Positions 34,090 through 45,375 of a DNA stretch of 64,000 bases are shown one piece after another. The position numbers and the translations under genes were made by a program. The stretch comes from Meghimatium bilineatum (Eukaryota > Mollusca > Gastropoda > Stylommatophora > Philomycidae), in NCBI GenBank assembly GCA_034231615.1, contig CM067318.1, positions 34,319,382 to 34,383,381 on the forward strand, given 5' to 3'. The notes under the pieces are model-generated. The model was not told the origin of the DNA. It did not search any database and worked only from the letters and a program-made list of their open reading frames with translations. Positions within the stretch are counted from its first letter, which is position 1. Each line of letters opens with the position of its first letter.

Positions 34090-34900
34090 GAGTGAGAACT
34101 AAGATGGAAAGCATATATGTCTTGTTGACAAGATCTCAATTTTCTTTTTATCTCCTGTTACCAGGGTTGATCACATCATCCGTAATATCACCCCCTTAAT
34201 AATCACTTGTGCTTGTGCTTCTTTCTCTCCCACTTTCATTATCCCTTGCCTCCCATTTCGTCATACGTGTGTTTCTATTCATTGTTAGTCAGCTATAGTT
34301 TGTCCTGATGATGGTTTCTTTTTCAAAACTTCGTATGTCTTTGCGTCTATTCGCTAGTATGTCGTGTGTATACATATTGACAACATTTGTATCTAAATCA
34401 GTTTTTCCTTATATTCCACTGTGTTGCCCCAGCCCTCGTATTTCCAGCCGATGTGTTGTTCCCGGCACTAGAGATTAATTCCAATAGACCAGAGAAAAAA
34501 GCTTGTCATCTTTCCTCAAGGATTATTACTATCGTATATCTTATGCGTCGCATAATTCTTTTCTCCTTCTTCCTCGTTTTCCAGCAGGTCAGATGCTGAT
34601 ATGGATTCCATCAAAGAACTGTTCTGTAGTTAGAAGCTCTAGTGCAGTAGTTAGTGCAGTAGAGCTTTCCGCCAGAATTGTTTCATATAGCCATCGTTTC
34701 TCCCTTGTGCTGTGATATAGTGGGCAGTTTTGTAAAAAGAATAGAAGCATTCAAAAACTTATTTTTATGTCGCAGATCTGGAAGAATCTGCGCCATAGTT
34801 TCATTTTTGGGTGAAATTATCCCCCTCCCTTCAAATATATAGCCCCAAACGTGGACCTAATTACATTTTGAGAACCACTGATCTTTATCTGCTTTATCTT
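34090..34900. other. No recognisable feature
   Basis: Short open frames of up to 70 codons show no domain, no repeat partner and no splice context. Confidence 0.5.
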
Positions 34901-34904
34901 TTTA

Positions 34905-35160
34905 TGTGTTCGTCCTCAAACTCCTGTATGTTATCAGGACGTAATCCGGAGAATGGAATGTGGTATGTCATGATTTACATCGTGGTTGCGATATCTGCGC
35001 CTTTCGATCTGACACACCCTATTCAGCATGATTTCTGGATGGCATGATCCTCTATTGAATAGGAGAGCCAAATCAACCCCCCCCCCCCCCCAAAAAAAAA
35101 AACAACCTTTCTTAGTCACATTTTACGATGTGCGTGGTAGATAGCAATAACAGTACCACT
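34905..35160 (-). mobile_element. SINE-like family A copy
   Basis: GTTCGTCCTCAAACTCCTGT, TCCGGAGAATGGAATGTGG and CTGCGCCTTTCGATCTGACA in reverse A order; the middle is replaced by C and A homopolymers near 35078-35100. Confidence 0.78.
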
Positions 35161-35164
35161 AACT

Positions 35165-35925
35165 TTGCTTCTTTTTCCACACCACATTGGCATCACTGAT
35201 CTAAACCACATTCACTGATCTAAACCACATATCACAGTACACACCACGCATTGTTTGTGTTTTGGTTTTTTTTACTAGTCCTAATGTTGACATCTTAAGA
35301 GCAATCTTACTTTCCTGAACTGTGCTCACGAGATAGAAATAGGGCTCTGTTTACTAGAAGAAAACTTGACTATTGTGTCTTAGATAGTCACACTGACTAA
35401 ACGTAATGCTTCATTAATAAAATACAATTTAGTCACAGTAAACAGAGAACTTCCCACTTTATAGAAAGTGGTTTTCACTTTATAGAAAGTGGTTTTACGT
35501 TTGCAATGAAGGGGAAATAATATGTACAGTTGTGAACATATTTGTTTTAATTAATTATTGTGTCAAAACAAAGTTGAGAAATCTATTCCTGATGTACTTT
35601 CACTTTAAACTTGCATTTACCAATTAGTGTGTTCTTTTTTTTAAATTGTATGTATCTGTCTAAAATATGTTTTAAAATTATTATGAAACTCTCACACTTA
35701 GGCTGACACATTAAGTGTTTCCTATATACAAAAACGATAAATTTGGATGAGATCCCCTTGTTCTATCAATTTTTAAAATATCATAGGGTTACTGTTTCAT
35801 TGTTACAGTTACTCTTACTGTAACTCATTGGAGCACCTGCCATCTGATGTTAAAATGGTGCCAAGATACTTGACTTTATCCCCATGATTTAATGTTGAAT
35901 CATAGATAGTATATATCTTCCTTCA
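35165..35925. other. No gene; a small direct repeat
   Basis: CACTTTATAGAAAGTGGTTTT occurs twice in a row at 35455-35498; each copy is itself partly palindromic (CACTTTATAGAAAGTG). Otherwise nothing recognised. Confidence 0.55.
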
Positions 35926-35929
35926 TTAG

Positions 35930-36190
35930 ACAAAGGCGTTGGACTTACATCAGCCATGTTCTCAGAATGAACAGCCTAAAAATTCCCCAGCAGTCACTAT
36001 ATTGGGTGCCACCTAGAGTAAGAAGAGGGAGACCTAGAGAAACTCTACGAAGATCCATTAATAGAGAAGGCATGTCAATGAACCTAAACAACACGCAACA
36101 ATTGAAAGACCTGGCAACACAGACAGAAATGGAAAGCTATGGTTTCTGCCCTATACGCCGTCTATGGCCCTGGAGGAACATAACATAACA
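35930..36190 (+). mobile_element. LINE C-terminal fragment, RRGRPRETLRR type
   Basis: The frame starting before 35967 reads ISHVLRMNSLKIPQQSLYW, then RRGRPRETLRRSINREGMSM and NLNNTQQLKDLATQ. The (W..P...RRGRP..T.RR) string is typical of the post-RT end of another common LINE group. Confidence 0.75.
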
Positions 36191-36199
36191 TAGATAGTA

Positions 36200-36615
36200 A
36201 TGCTGTATTCTGGCGGTGTGTATTTCTTGAAACAGCCATTACTTCTAGTTTCTTCTTGTTTAGACTGAGCTTTGTTTTCACTTTTTTGTACTACCATTTC
36301 TAACAAACTTCAAATTTCTTTTTCTCCCCCTGCAATCAGAACTGTATCGTCAGCATATCTTAGATTATTCAGATTTTGTAACCTCTAGCTGCTATTCCTA
36401 GCATGTTTTCTAAGTTTCATATAATATCCTCTGTATACAGGAAGAAAAGATCTGGTTACATTACACATCCTTGTCTGATGCCCATCTCTATCTTTTGAAA
36501 TTCTCCTACATTGCCGTCAACACTCGACACAGCTGTTTGTTTCCAATACATGTTTCTTACTATCTTTAGATCTTTTCCATAAACATAGCTGTCATCTTAT
36601 TTTTATATACAGTCA
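36200..36615 (-). mobile_element. LINE reverse transcriptase fragment
   Basis: On the - strand the palm motif YADDTVL can be read near 36340-36360 (reverse of CAGAACTGTATCGTCAGCAT), preceded by GIRQGCVM-P-LFFLYTE and followed by SLLEMVVQKSENKA. Many frameshifts; not functional. Confidence 0.78.
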
Positions 36616-36619
36616 TATG

Positions 36620-37580
36620 TAGTAGAATTTATATGCGTATTCTTATACAACTTCTGATTTATGAAACAACAGAGAATGAACAACGTAAAAACAAACTCAA
36701 TAAACTGCTTTTCGCTGACGATAAAAACATCATGTATGATGACGAAGAAAAACTGCAAACTCACATCAACTCACTATCAAGAATATGCAATAAATACAAC
36801 ATGCGGATCAACCGACAAAAGGCAGAAACTGTGCAAATAACGAGATCAACAGAGCATTTAAACATTCAAATAGAGAAAACAAAAATAATACAAGTCAAAG
36901 AGTTCAAGTACCTACGAAGTATCTTTACAGAAGACGGATGAGTCAATTGAGAGATAGAAACAAGATGTAAAAAAGGCAAATATTGGGATATACCAGATGT
37001 CACTTTTGCTATAACACCCAAAAAACAACACGGAAGTAAAGAAACACATAAGTAAGAGCATCGTTCTGCCAACACTATGCTACCAATGTCAGACTTGGCA
37101 ACTAACACCTACACATAAATAAGAGCATCTTTGTACCAACACTATGCTACCAATGTCAGACTTGGTAACTAACACCCACACATAAGAGAAAGATCGAAAC
37201 ATGCGAAATGTCTAAGTAAGACTATTTGAGTCACCAGATTCGACAAGGTGCGCAATTAGAACATCAGACGGATACTAAGTATAACATAGTGCATCAAGTA
37301 TATAGAGAAACAACCGATAAAATTGTTTGGACGTCTTATGAGGATGAACGGTCCCATTAGAGCGTATAACAAGATTTAACTAATGATAAAAAGCCAAGGG
37401 CAGACCAAGGAAAAGATAGATAACATCAAGACCATCCTGAATAAACATGACTACACTACAACCATAGCAACATACCTGGCTCTGGAACACAGACTACATC
37501 TTCTATACAAACATCTACCCTCAGCGGCAAGTGTGGACGTTACGACAATAGACAATTCTTATAAAAAAAGTCCGCATTAG
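36620..37580 (+). mobile_element. LINE reverse transcriptase and post-RT region
   Basis: Reads LLFADDKNIMYDDEEKLQTH, then INRQKAETVQIT and VKEFKYLRSIFTEDG, which are the RT palm and the following conserved block. Further on, after stops, RLMRMNGPI and the GQTKEKIDNIKTILNKHDY segment follow, ending LALEHRL as in the fragment at 10890. A 73-bp duplication lies inside (37070-37175, ACACTATGCTACCAATGTCA twice). Confidence 0.82.
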
Positions 37581-37584
37581 TAAT

Positions 37585-37905
37585 AATTACTGAAATTTAA
37601 ACCCCCTCCCTCCATTGTCCAAACTATTTTATCTGTTGTTTCTATATATATTCTATGCATGGTGTTATATCTATTATCTTTCTGATGTTCTCATTGCGCA
37701 TTTTGTTGAGTCTGGTGATTCCAATGACCTTCTTCAGACATTTCATTTTGCAAGTTTTGATCTTAAATACATCAAAAATCCTGTACACCATTCAACATAA
37801 CTGCAGAATGTTCAGAGTGCTCAATAATTACATACTTGGGTTATACATTGTTCACTTTCTCCACCTTGGATTCACTAGACATTTGGGGTGCAAAGGGAAC
37901 GCATT
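37585..37905. other. No recognisable feature
   Basis: AT-rich, two overlapping short frames, no evidence of a gene. Confidence 0.5.
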
Positions 37906-39055
37906 GCACTAGGCGGACCCAGGGTTAGCAGATAACCAAGACCCCAAATGTACCTCATCGCGGTGCACCCTGGAAACAGAAATACAGCAGCTCGAGCTGA
38001 TTCTGGCCAAATCATTTGGGGATCGTGTCCGAGAATGTGGAGGCAGCAGATGGAAAGAGATTTGACTGCATAAGAGACAGACACTATCTCCGACACCACC
38101 AGCATCACCACATATAGCGACACTGTCGACATACAGTGAAGCTAGTCAGTCCAGCCCGAACTGCAAATAGAAAGTGAAAAGAATTGCGTGAACTGCAAAT
38201 AGAAAGTGAAAAGTTTCTAGGAAAGGGGAACTACAAGCTCCGTCAGCTCGAGACGAGCTTGTAGTTACCTGTGCTTCTTACAGGCGGAGACCCAGACCCA
38301 TTCTTGAATGGATGTTAGAATTGGCGTTCGGAAAAGCAAGAAGACCTAACCCAACTCTAATGTCGAGCCTTCCTAAACCAGAAATATGCTCGCGAAGAGA
38401 AAGGGTTCCGTACCCGATGGGCTTAGGCAAGAAAGGTACACCGATTTAGTCCTGGCCCAACTCTACTGTCAAGTTTTCCTACACCGGAAGTACACTGGCA
38501 GAGAGAAAGGGTTCAGTACCTGATGGGCTCAGGCGATATTGGGACATGGTCGCTCAGCTCGAGAACGCCTTGCTCTCAAACGCGTGGTGTGAGACTCGAA
38601 CTTGGACAAGGGGTACACGATGTCGGTGAATGACACCTCGGCTAAGAAGGCGAAAGAGCCAGGGTCCAACTCTTCTGTTGAGTTCTTCCCCTTAAGGAGC
38701 CAGGATCACGGATGAGAAACGGTTCAGTACCCGATGGGCACAGGCACAATACGTCCAATTACACGAGGCAAGTTCATAGACAGTGGAACACCTCGTACGA
38801 GTCAGACGAGAGCAAAAATCGTCTTGGCGAAGAGTCACCACATACACGCGTGCCTGGAGACAGATATGGAGGCTGTCACAGGCTAGGGTAGCCCACCCGA
38901 ATTGTCAAGGCATGCCAAAATCGGATATGCTAGGCCTACACGGCGCATAACTGTGGCACAACGTAATCACGCTCCCGGCGGAAATCGCACGGATATCCGT
39001 GCTGGTTACAATGGAGCGAACGCAAAACAAACAAACAAGCAAACTAGACATTTAT
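37905..39055 (+). mobile_element. CpG-rich dispersed element with AACAAACAAAC tail
   Basis: The right 450 bp (TCGGTGAATGACACCTCGGC, GTTCAGTACCCGATGGGCAC, GGCGGAAATCGCACGGATAT, then (AAAC)n) is repeated at 45500-46035. Within the element the block AGAAAGGGTTC(C/A)GTACC(C/T)GATG occurs three times at about 110-120-bp spacing (38400, 38505, 38715). The left part (CGGTGCACCCTGGAAACAG...) has no partner here. A tail of short A-rich repeats suggests a retroposed 3' end. The family is unassigned. Confidence 0.65.
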
Positions 39056-39059
39056 GGAT

Positions 39060-39930
39060 CACATTTATGGATTTAGAAGAAACAAACAAGTTTCATCTGA
39101 CATTGGACTATTTAACAATCTCAAAAGCATTAATCTATTGTTTCTTTTGAACCCTGTGCTCGCTTTTATTGCGGCGTTCGTTGCCAGAGAAACTTCTACC
39201 ATTTACTCATTTTAACACAGGTGGAAGAGTTGTAAGGAATATCATTGTACACAGGTGGGAGAGTTGTAAGGAATATAATTTTAACAGTGTGTTGTCTAGT
39301 ATTATTATGTATAAGGGTTAGTCATGGTCGCTGTAAGTTATTGAGTAATGGATGATACGTTTGGGTTTTCTGTAACGTGATACACATGACAAATTATCAC
39401 TTTCATTTATTCCAAAGACAGTAAGTGAGAAAAGGAAGCGTGGATGTTAGAGTGTGAGGTCTATGGCACCATCTTTGTCCTTAGGTGGTATGCTAGTCAT
39501 GTTAAGCACCTACGACTCAAAGTACACAAATTGAGTAAACTGTATATTATAGGGACATCATATATATTGTTAGTTTCTTTGACATTCCTGCAATACGAAA
39601 GTTATAAATATATTTCTGAATATATAATATATTCACTGTTTACCAAAATAATCACCATTCTTCAGTTTTTCTTTAAAAAAAATAAAGAAAGTATCTTATG
39701 TCGATCTATGCGCCTTTCAGCCACAAAAAAGGTTATGTTTCAGATCATCCAGTCACCATAATTCCAATATTAACATTGTGATGACAAAAACGTATTGAAT
39801 ATATAACTCGGCGGTTATGGTTTTGCAGCACTCCCTGAAATACATACTCTCGAATTCATGGTGGCTGGATTACCCAAAGATGGCTCTATTATTATTTTAT
39901 GGTTAACAAAAAATTATTATATAACCAAAT
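39060..39930. other. No recognisable gene
   Basis: A 30-bp direct repeat (CACAGGTG(G/G)AAGAGTTGTAAGG type) sits at 39217-39275. An open frame of about 105 codons from 39444 has hydrophobic and basic stretches but no family resemblance or splice context. Confidence 0.45.
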
Positions 39931-39934
39931 TGGT

Positions 39935-40200
39935 GCCCGTGTCTTGCCAGAGGACAGATGGGGGGGGGGGGGGTAATGAATTGCAACATTATTACCTGCC
40001 AATTATGTTGTAAGAGGTGAGTAAGCAGGTCTTGGGCTCGCGTTGGTTGTTTCATCCCCAAAAAGGTCAAAGTAGTAGGATGTGTCAGACCGAAAAGCGC
40101 AGATATCGCAGCTAAGATATAAGCTATGACACAATGAACTTCGTTCTCCGAACTACATAATACTAATATTCAGGAGTCTGAGAACGAACGCAGAAGAAGA
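39935..40200 (+). mobile_element. SINE-like family A copy
   Basis: GTGTCTTGCCAGAGGACAGA, a run of G replacing the usual GAAAGGGG, TAAGAGGTGAGTAAGCAGGT, CAGATATCGCAGC and GAACGCAGAAGAAGAGG in A order. Confidence 0.82.
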
Positions 40201-40375
40201 GGAGAGAAATTGGACCATGTACGCGTTTGAAAGAAGTGCGCCTCACCATAAGGTTACTTTAAATAAAATTAATTATAAAATGTAGTACAAACAAGAGTTA
40301 GGTAATAACGAAACATGAGGATGACAAAACAGAGATTTATTAAATAAACATATTGTGATCAAAATTATTCATTGA

Positions 40376-40552
<177 letters not shown>

Positions 40553-40557
40553 GACCA

Positions 40558-40785
40558 TTTTTACATTCACATTTGAAAATTCAATTAGAATTATGACCAT
40601 GTCTAATAGTTCGTAGATGGCTAATGAGCCCTATTCGAGCTGTAAATATCCGTGCACAGTTCGAACATGGAATTACCAATGTAGACGGATTTTGACCTAT
40701 CCGTGACTTTCTAGTTACTCTCGGCTGTTAGGCTGCAACATTTCTCCTCTTTTCACAAGATGATGCGCTCTTTTTGACTGTAGAG
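40558..40785 (-). mobile_element. LINE 3' fragment, same family as 43480-44550
   Basis: GGCTAATGAGCCCTATTCGA, CCGTGACTTTCTAGTTACTC and TTCACAAGATGATGCGC match 43495-43660 at high identity and orientation, so both are 3' ends of the same - strand LINE family. Confidence 0.75.
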
Positions 40786-40789
40786 CGCC

Positions 40790-41300
40790 ATATATATATA
40801 TACATACATACATACATTAAGTGGTTTTTTTCTAGGAAAAAAGAAGGGTATACGGCGTTTACAGAATTATATGGTCAATACTTTAACATGAATGGCCACC
40901 ACCCATTCCCCTACCCCCTCCATTTGGCCGTAATAATTTTCATTTTGGGAACTTTGAAAAAAAACAAACAAGCTTATGTATGAAATATTTTGAGTAATCA
41001 TGTATTTTCTTATAGTTCTACTGTCATAATATAAAACTGGCGGCGGTGTGGTTTGTTGTGTATTCTCCGTAACATTAATTATGAGGTTGCGTTACCTAAA
41101 GAGGAAGGGTTCAACGAAGAATATTAACACTTTGATCTGCCATGCATGTCATAAGAGACTACTAATAGGTTTGCGGTTAGTGTTGAGTATGCGAACGAGC
41201 AACAAAAAGAACCACTCAAACCTTTCCATATATATATATGGGCCTCACAACCTCCACCCATACAGACATACATACAAAAATACATTAATATAAAACTTAC
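40790..41300. other. Intervening sequence with short (CATA)n and a faint SINE A scrap
   Basis: (TA)n and (CATA)n at 40790-40815 and 41225-41280. A weak A-like piece at 41135-41180 (CATGCATGTCATAAGAGAC). Confidence 0.45.
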
Positions 41301-41544
41301 TGTAGCCAGATTTATCATAAAGGCCATAATTTATTGGCACAATTAAAAGTTATTTTTCGTTTTTGCGATGTCAGGCTCTGTTCAGAGAGCTTTTGAAGTG
41401 TATCGCACATCTATCCTAAGTCTAAAATAAACTAAACAATAGTAATCTTCTTCATCAATCCCTCATATGTGCACCTATCTTATTTTTTTTTATCTCTGGA
41501 ATTATCATCTTTAGGATTTCTAAAATGACAAACTAAGTCTTTAT

Positions 41545-42045
41545 AATCCTACTAAACTGCAGATACTGAGCGAAAGTTGGATTCTACCCAACGAATGGTT
41601 AATATTCGTTGAATTTTCAACAACTTCGCTTCCAGTGAACTGGCACATACATGGAGTTCGCAATTATTCTTTTGGCGATGCGTGATAAAAACGTATCAAT
41701 TGTCAATAAATTATTTGAATCTATTAATTCCAGAAACATTCTTACCAGCATATTGGACAGATAATTCCAGATTATGCTTAGCACAGTGTCAAACAATTAA
41801 TGATGGACATTTATATTTTAATAACATTTTTTTCTACGAGAACCCAACATTACCGCTGTACCATCACAAAAAAACAAAAATTAAACATTCATTCAAGCAC
41901 TCCTCTGTCAATCCAATAGAATGAAGACATCTAATCAAAGAGGAGAAGATTCCGGCGGATGATATATCCTCTATTTCAGCTAAGTCAATAAATAAATTAA
42001 CTAGTCTGATCATTTCACAACCTGAAATTATTATATAAAATGACA
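41545..42045 (+). pseudogene. Protein-like but unidentified AT-rich stretch
   Basis: Several overlapping frames read like diverged coding sequence, for example SESWILPNEWLIFVEFSTTS then WHIHGVRNYSFGD, and further on ETFLPAYWTDNS and DGHLYFNNIFFYENP. Stops and frame changes separate them. I recognise no family. It may be a decayed transposon gene. Confidence 0.25.
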
Positions 42046-42349
42046 ACAGATTAAGTGGTTTTTACATGCTTCCAGACTACCATCAGACAGTCTTCCTTGA
42101 AAAGAATTACTATACAGGATTGAAGACTGATGGTTACAAATCCAGGAGCTGACCATGCAAACGATGAATTACAGAAATAAATGAGTCAACGAAAATAAAC
42201 ATATGAAGTGCACAAAAAGCCACCCCCAGAGAACTATTCTACCTCTGACGCTGCAATGCACAAAGGGGTATACAACGAAAAGAAAAAAAAAGACTTATAT
42301 TGTCGATGGTCACGAACAAATACATTTTTTCTGGGCTTTTTGGATTAGT

Positions 42350-42490
42350 ATTTGTATTTGTCTGGTTTAGAGAACATAGTCACAACAGACTAAATTGAAG
42401 GCAACAGAGCCACCTCCAGAGAAAATATTAGAAGTTTGACAACCTGGCACGACAAGGAAACAACAACGACTTTGATGCAGCAAGGCACCT
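42350..42490 (+). mobile_element. LINE C-terminal fragment, HGT-ending family
   Basis: GGTTTAGAGAACATAGTCAC, then AATTGAAGGCAACAGAGCC and TGACAACCTGGCACGACAAG follow the order of the copy at 30300-30420. Confidence 0.6.
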
Positions 42491-42494
42491 GATG

Positions 42495-43190
42495 ATGATT
42501 TGTCTTCTGAACAAGTTCTTGTCTAAAATATTGAGTGGTAACCTTGGACAGGAAGAAGAGTTCCGGTTGTTGAAATTGCGCGAAGTTTGCCTACTTTCTG
42601 TATAATTCCATTTGCATTTGTTTGTTAGATATTCTGCAGTTTCTAAATAAAATTGCATTGGTTATCTTCGTTCGCCATGCCCGGGTCAATTGTGCGGTTG
42701 TCTTCTGCCACAGAAGTTATTATTGATGCAGATTGTATGAGCAGGCAAGTCTGATACAAATGTGATGTGAAGATTGGCATAAAAATAACAACATTTGTCA
42801 TTTGATGTGATTATTGTGATTTAATCTATGCTATGCATGCCCTGTTGATTCAGATCGACTAAGTAATTAAATTAATTAGGCCCATAATTTAAAAAACTGC
42901 AAATATGAATTTAAATTATAGTAGGCAAATAAAATGACTTTGGCGAGCACGAAAAGAAGAGCAAAGAGTCAATAATAAATATAAATTAACAATAATGTTG
43001 CCACCACCCATGTAACAATACGTTATTCATCATTAGCCTGACCATCATCAGTAACCTGTGAAGTCATCATCACCCATGGTAGGTAATGCAGAGCATGGGG
43101 TAATGAGAAGGCAGACCTTGACAGAGAAAAAGTAACCTGTTGATGGAGGACAATGCAGGGAGTGAAAATTCAGTCCGTAAAAGTTGTTTT
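42495..43190. other. No recognisable feature
   Basis: AT-rich sequence; a weak A-head similarity near 42945 (GAGCACGAAAAGAAGAGCAA) only. Confidence 0.5.
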
Positions 43191-43199
43191 TGATTCTTC

Positions 43200-43425
43200 A
43201 CTGTGCTATAAATAGCACACTGTTCATTCTTGAACTTCTGCAAATTATCGGGATGTTGGGAAACCAGAGTGCATTGTGTCATGGTTTACAGCTTTGCTAC
43301 GATATCTGCACCTTTCGGCCTGAAACATCCAACTTCAGCATGACTTCTGGGTTGCTTTTATCCTATTTAGGATGAGACAGCCAACTCCATCCCATAACGT
43401 CTTTGTTGTTCGTCCATCACAAGTA
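43200..43425 (-). mobile_element. SINE-like family A copy
   Basis: TTCATTCTTGAACTTCTGCA, TCATGGTTTACAGCTTTGCT, CACCTTTCGGCCTGAAACAT, CAACTCCATCCCATAACG in reverse A order. Confidence 0.85.
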
Positions 43426-43479
43426 ATTATGACTATTTGTTACATCCACTGAAATTCAGTTAGAGATATGTCCTTGCCT

Positions 43480-44550
43480 ATGAGTTCCTATGATGGCTAA
43501 TGAGCCCTTTTCGAGCCTCAAATGAGCTTGAACAGTTTGGACATAGAATAACCACCATAGATGATTTTTGGTCTGTCCGTGACTTTCTAGCTACTCTCCG
43601 CTGTGAGCTGCTGCATTTCTCCTATTTTCACAAGATGATGCACCCTTTTTGACAGGCTACCTTGAGATCATGTACCCTTCTCCAGCTGACCATAGAGAAG
43701 TATCAGATGCTAATAGAGAAGTATTAGCATACGTACCACATGACCTGCCCAATGAATCTGTGTCTGCATCAGGATAGTGTCAATCCTAGGGATACCAGAT
43801 CTGTCAATGACTGTGGTAACTGGAATCTTGTCTTGCCATCTGATGTTCATAACTTTTCTGAGAAAGTTGTGTGACAGTGATTGCGTTTCCTCACATGACG
43901 TCTATACAGAGTCCATGTTTCACTAGTGTATAACAGCACTGGGAGTACCACTGCTCTGTAAACTTTCAGCTTAGTCTGTTGGTTAATGCCATTTCTATGC
44001 CACATTTGCGTACAATCTGCCGAAAGTAATGTTTGCCTTGGCAATCATTGTATACACTTCATCATCAACGTTGGCATTTTGTGATAAAGTGCTACCTAGG
44101 TATGTGAATCTATTCAAAACTTTCAGGGCTACACCATTTACCTTTATGCAGGTCTCGTGATAACTTTTGCCAGGTGCTGGTCAAAGTTGTAACATGGCGT
44201 ATGTTTTATCCATGTTAATAGAAAGTCCAATGTTGGTACAAGATTTGAAGAATCTGTCTATAATACTTTGTAGATCAGCCTCAGAGTTGGCATTTAGGGC
44301 ACAGTCATCAGCAAATAAGAGATCCCTGATTGTGTGTGATTTGACTTTGTTTTTTTCTCGGAGCCGCCAAAGATTGAATAATTTTCCATGGATGCGATAT
44401 ATGTCTACTCCCAAGTTTAGATCTCTAAAAGCATCATCCAACATAGCAGAGCACATGATGTTAAGTATTGTAGGGGCTAATACACATCATCTACCACAGC
44501 CCCTTCCTACTTACCATGTCAAATTCTTTTGTTAAGTCTATGAATGCTGT
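43480..44550 (-). mobile_element. LINE with reverse transcriptase remnant
   Basis: On the - strand from the right: DAFRDLNLGVDIYRIHGKL, LLFADDCALNANSEADLQSI (RT palm with FADD) and GLSINMDKT; then LKVYRAVVLPVLLYTSETW and YRRHVRKRN; then NIRWQDKIPVTTV, IHWAGHVVRM and YGQLEKGT. The blocks are in the right order for a CR1/RTE/Jockey-like non-LTR element, broken by frameshifts. 3' end near 43480, matching the fragment at 40558. Confidence 0.85.
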
Positions 44551-44669
44551 GTTACTATATCTACTATGAATACACAAATATCACTAGCTATCATTTGTTA
44601 ATTCCGGTCATGTAAACATTAAACATCATATGTTATATGTCGCTAAATGAGTATAGCAACTGGTTGAAA

Positions 44670-44719
44670 ATGTCTGCCGGTCTTTTACCGCAGGAAAACC
44701 GATGGCCTTTGGTTTCGTG
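44670..44719 (+). CDS. DNMT1: Candidate first coding exon of DNMT1 (weak)
   Basis: ATG at 44670 opens a 16-codon frame (MSAGLLPQENRWPLVS) that ends at TCGTG|GTAAAG. Its two leftover bases are exactly the phase required by the exon at 45327. Against it: the peptide lacks the helical leucine-rich sequence expected just before the DMAP1-binding-like exon, and the phase match has a one-in-three chance. The real 5' exon may lie elsewhere upstream. Confidence 0.2.
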
Positions 44720-44769
44720 GTAAAGTTTAAATGTGAAACTTTGCAATCGTTTAATTTATTGGAATAATT

Positions 44770-45130
44770 TTTCTGTTTTCATTCTTAAACGTTTCCTGGT
44801 TACTAGAATGTAGTCAGGATAGCAGAATGCATTGTATCATGTTTTACAGCTTGGTTGCAATATCTGCTTTTGGTCTGCCACATCCAATTTCATCATGGAT
44901 ATTTTGGTAAATTCAACCTATGAGGTGAGACTGAAACTCTTTCCCCAAACCTTAGTTGCCTTTTATGACATGCATGGGTCAAGGGTCGTGGTGTTGCTAT
45001 TCTTTGCTCCCCTTTCGGTTTGAGTAACACATGTGCTTAATGTCAATTTAATCATGACATAGTATATTCCGTTGTATGGACTATCTCCTGTATATAAGCA
45101 GGAATTTGAGAAAGAATGCAGACAAGACTA
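44770..45130 (-). mobile_element. SINE-like family A copy plus a forward tail piece
   Basis: 44770-45020 is a reverse A from TTTTCATTCTTAAACGTTTC to TTGCTATTCTTTGCTCCCCT. 45060-45125 is a forward A tail (GGACTATCTCCTGTATATAA, AATGCAGACAAG). Confidence 0.75.
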
Positions 45131-45164
45131 AAACTGACATTGATTTTTATGTTGTTTATATTCT

Positions 45165-45300
45165 TTCTAAGTCTGCGTTTGTTTTAAAACTCCTGCATCT
45201 AAGCAGAATGTAGTCTGGAGAATGTAGTGCATTGGTGTCGCAGTTTACAGCTTTGGTGTCATATTTGTGACTTCTGTCCTGACACATCTGACTTTAGCAA
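45165..45300 (-). mobile_element. SINE-like family A, tail half
   Basis: AAACTCCTGCATCTAAGCAG, TGTAGTCTGGAGAATG and CTGACACATCTGACTTTAGC. It ends 26 bp before the DNMT1 exon at 45327 and so supplies part of its upstream intron. Confidence 0.8.
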
Positions 45301-45326
45301 GAATATTAATATTTTTTGAATTTCAG

Positions 45327-45375
45327 GCTAAACAAGATTGAGTCAGAGTTCAAAGATGGAGACATAACTGTGAAG
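45327..45375 (+). CDS. DNMT1: DNMT1 exon, DMAP1-binding-like segment part 1
   Basis: Acceptor TTTGAATTTCAG, donor AAG|GTGAGA. One base completes the previous codon, then [16 protein letters not shown]. This aligns with the helix around the human CDLETKL..EELSEEGY segment. First confidently placed exon of the gene. Confidence 0.82.
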
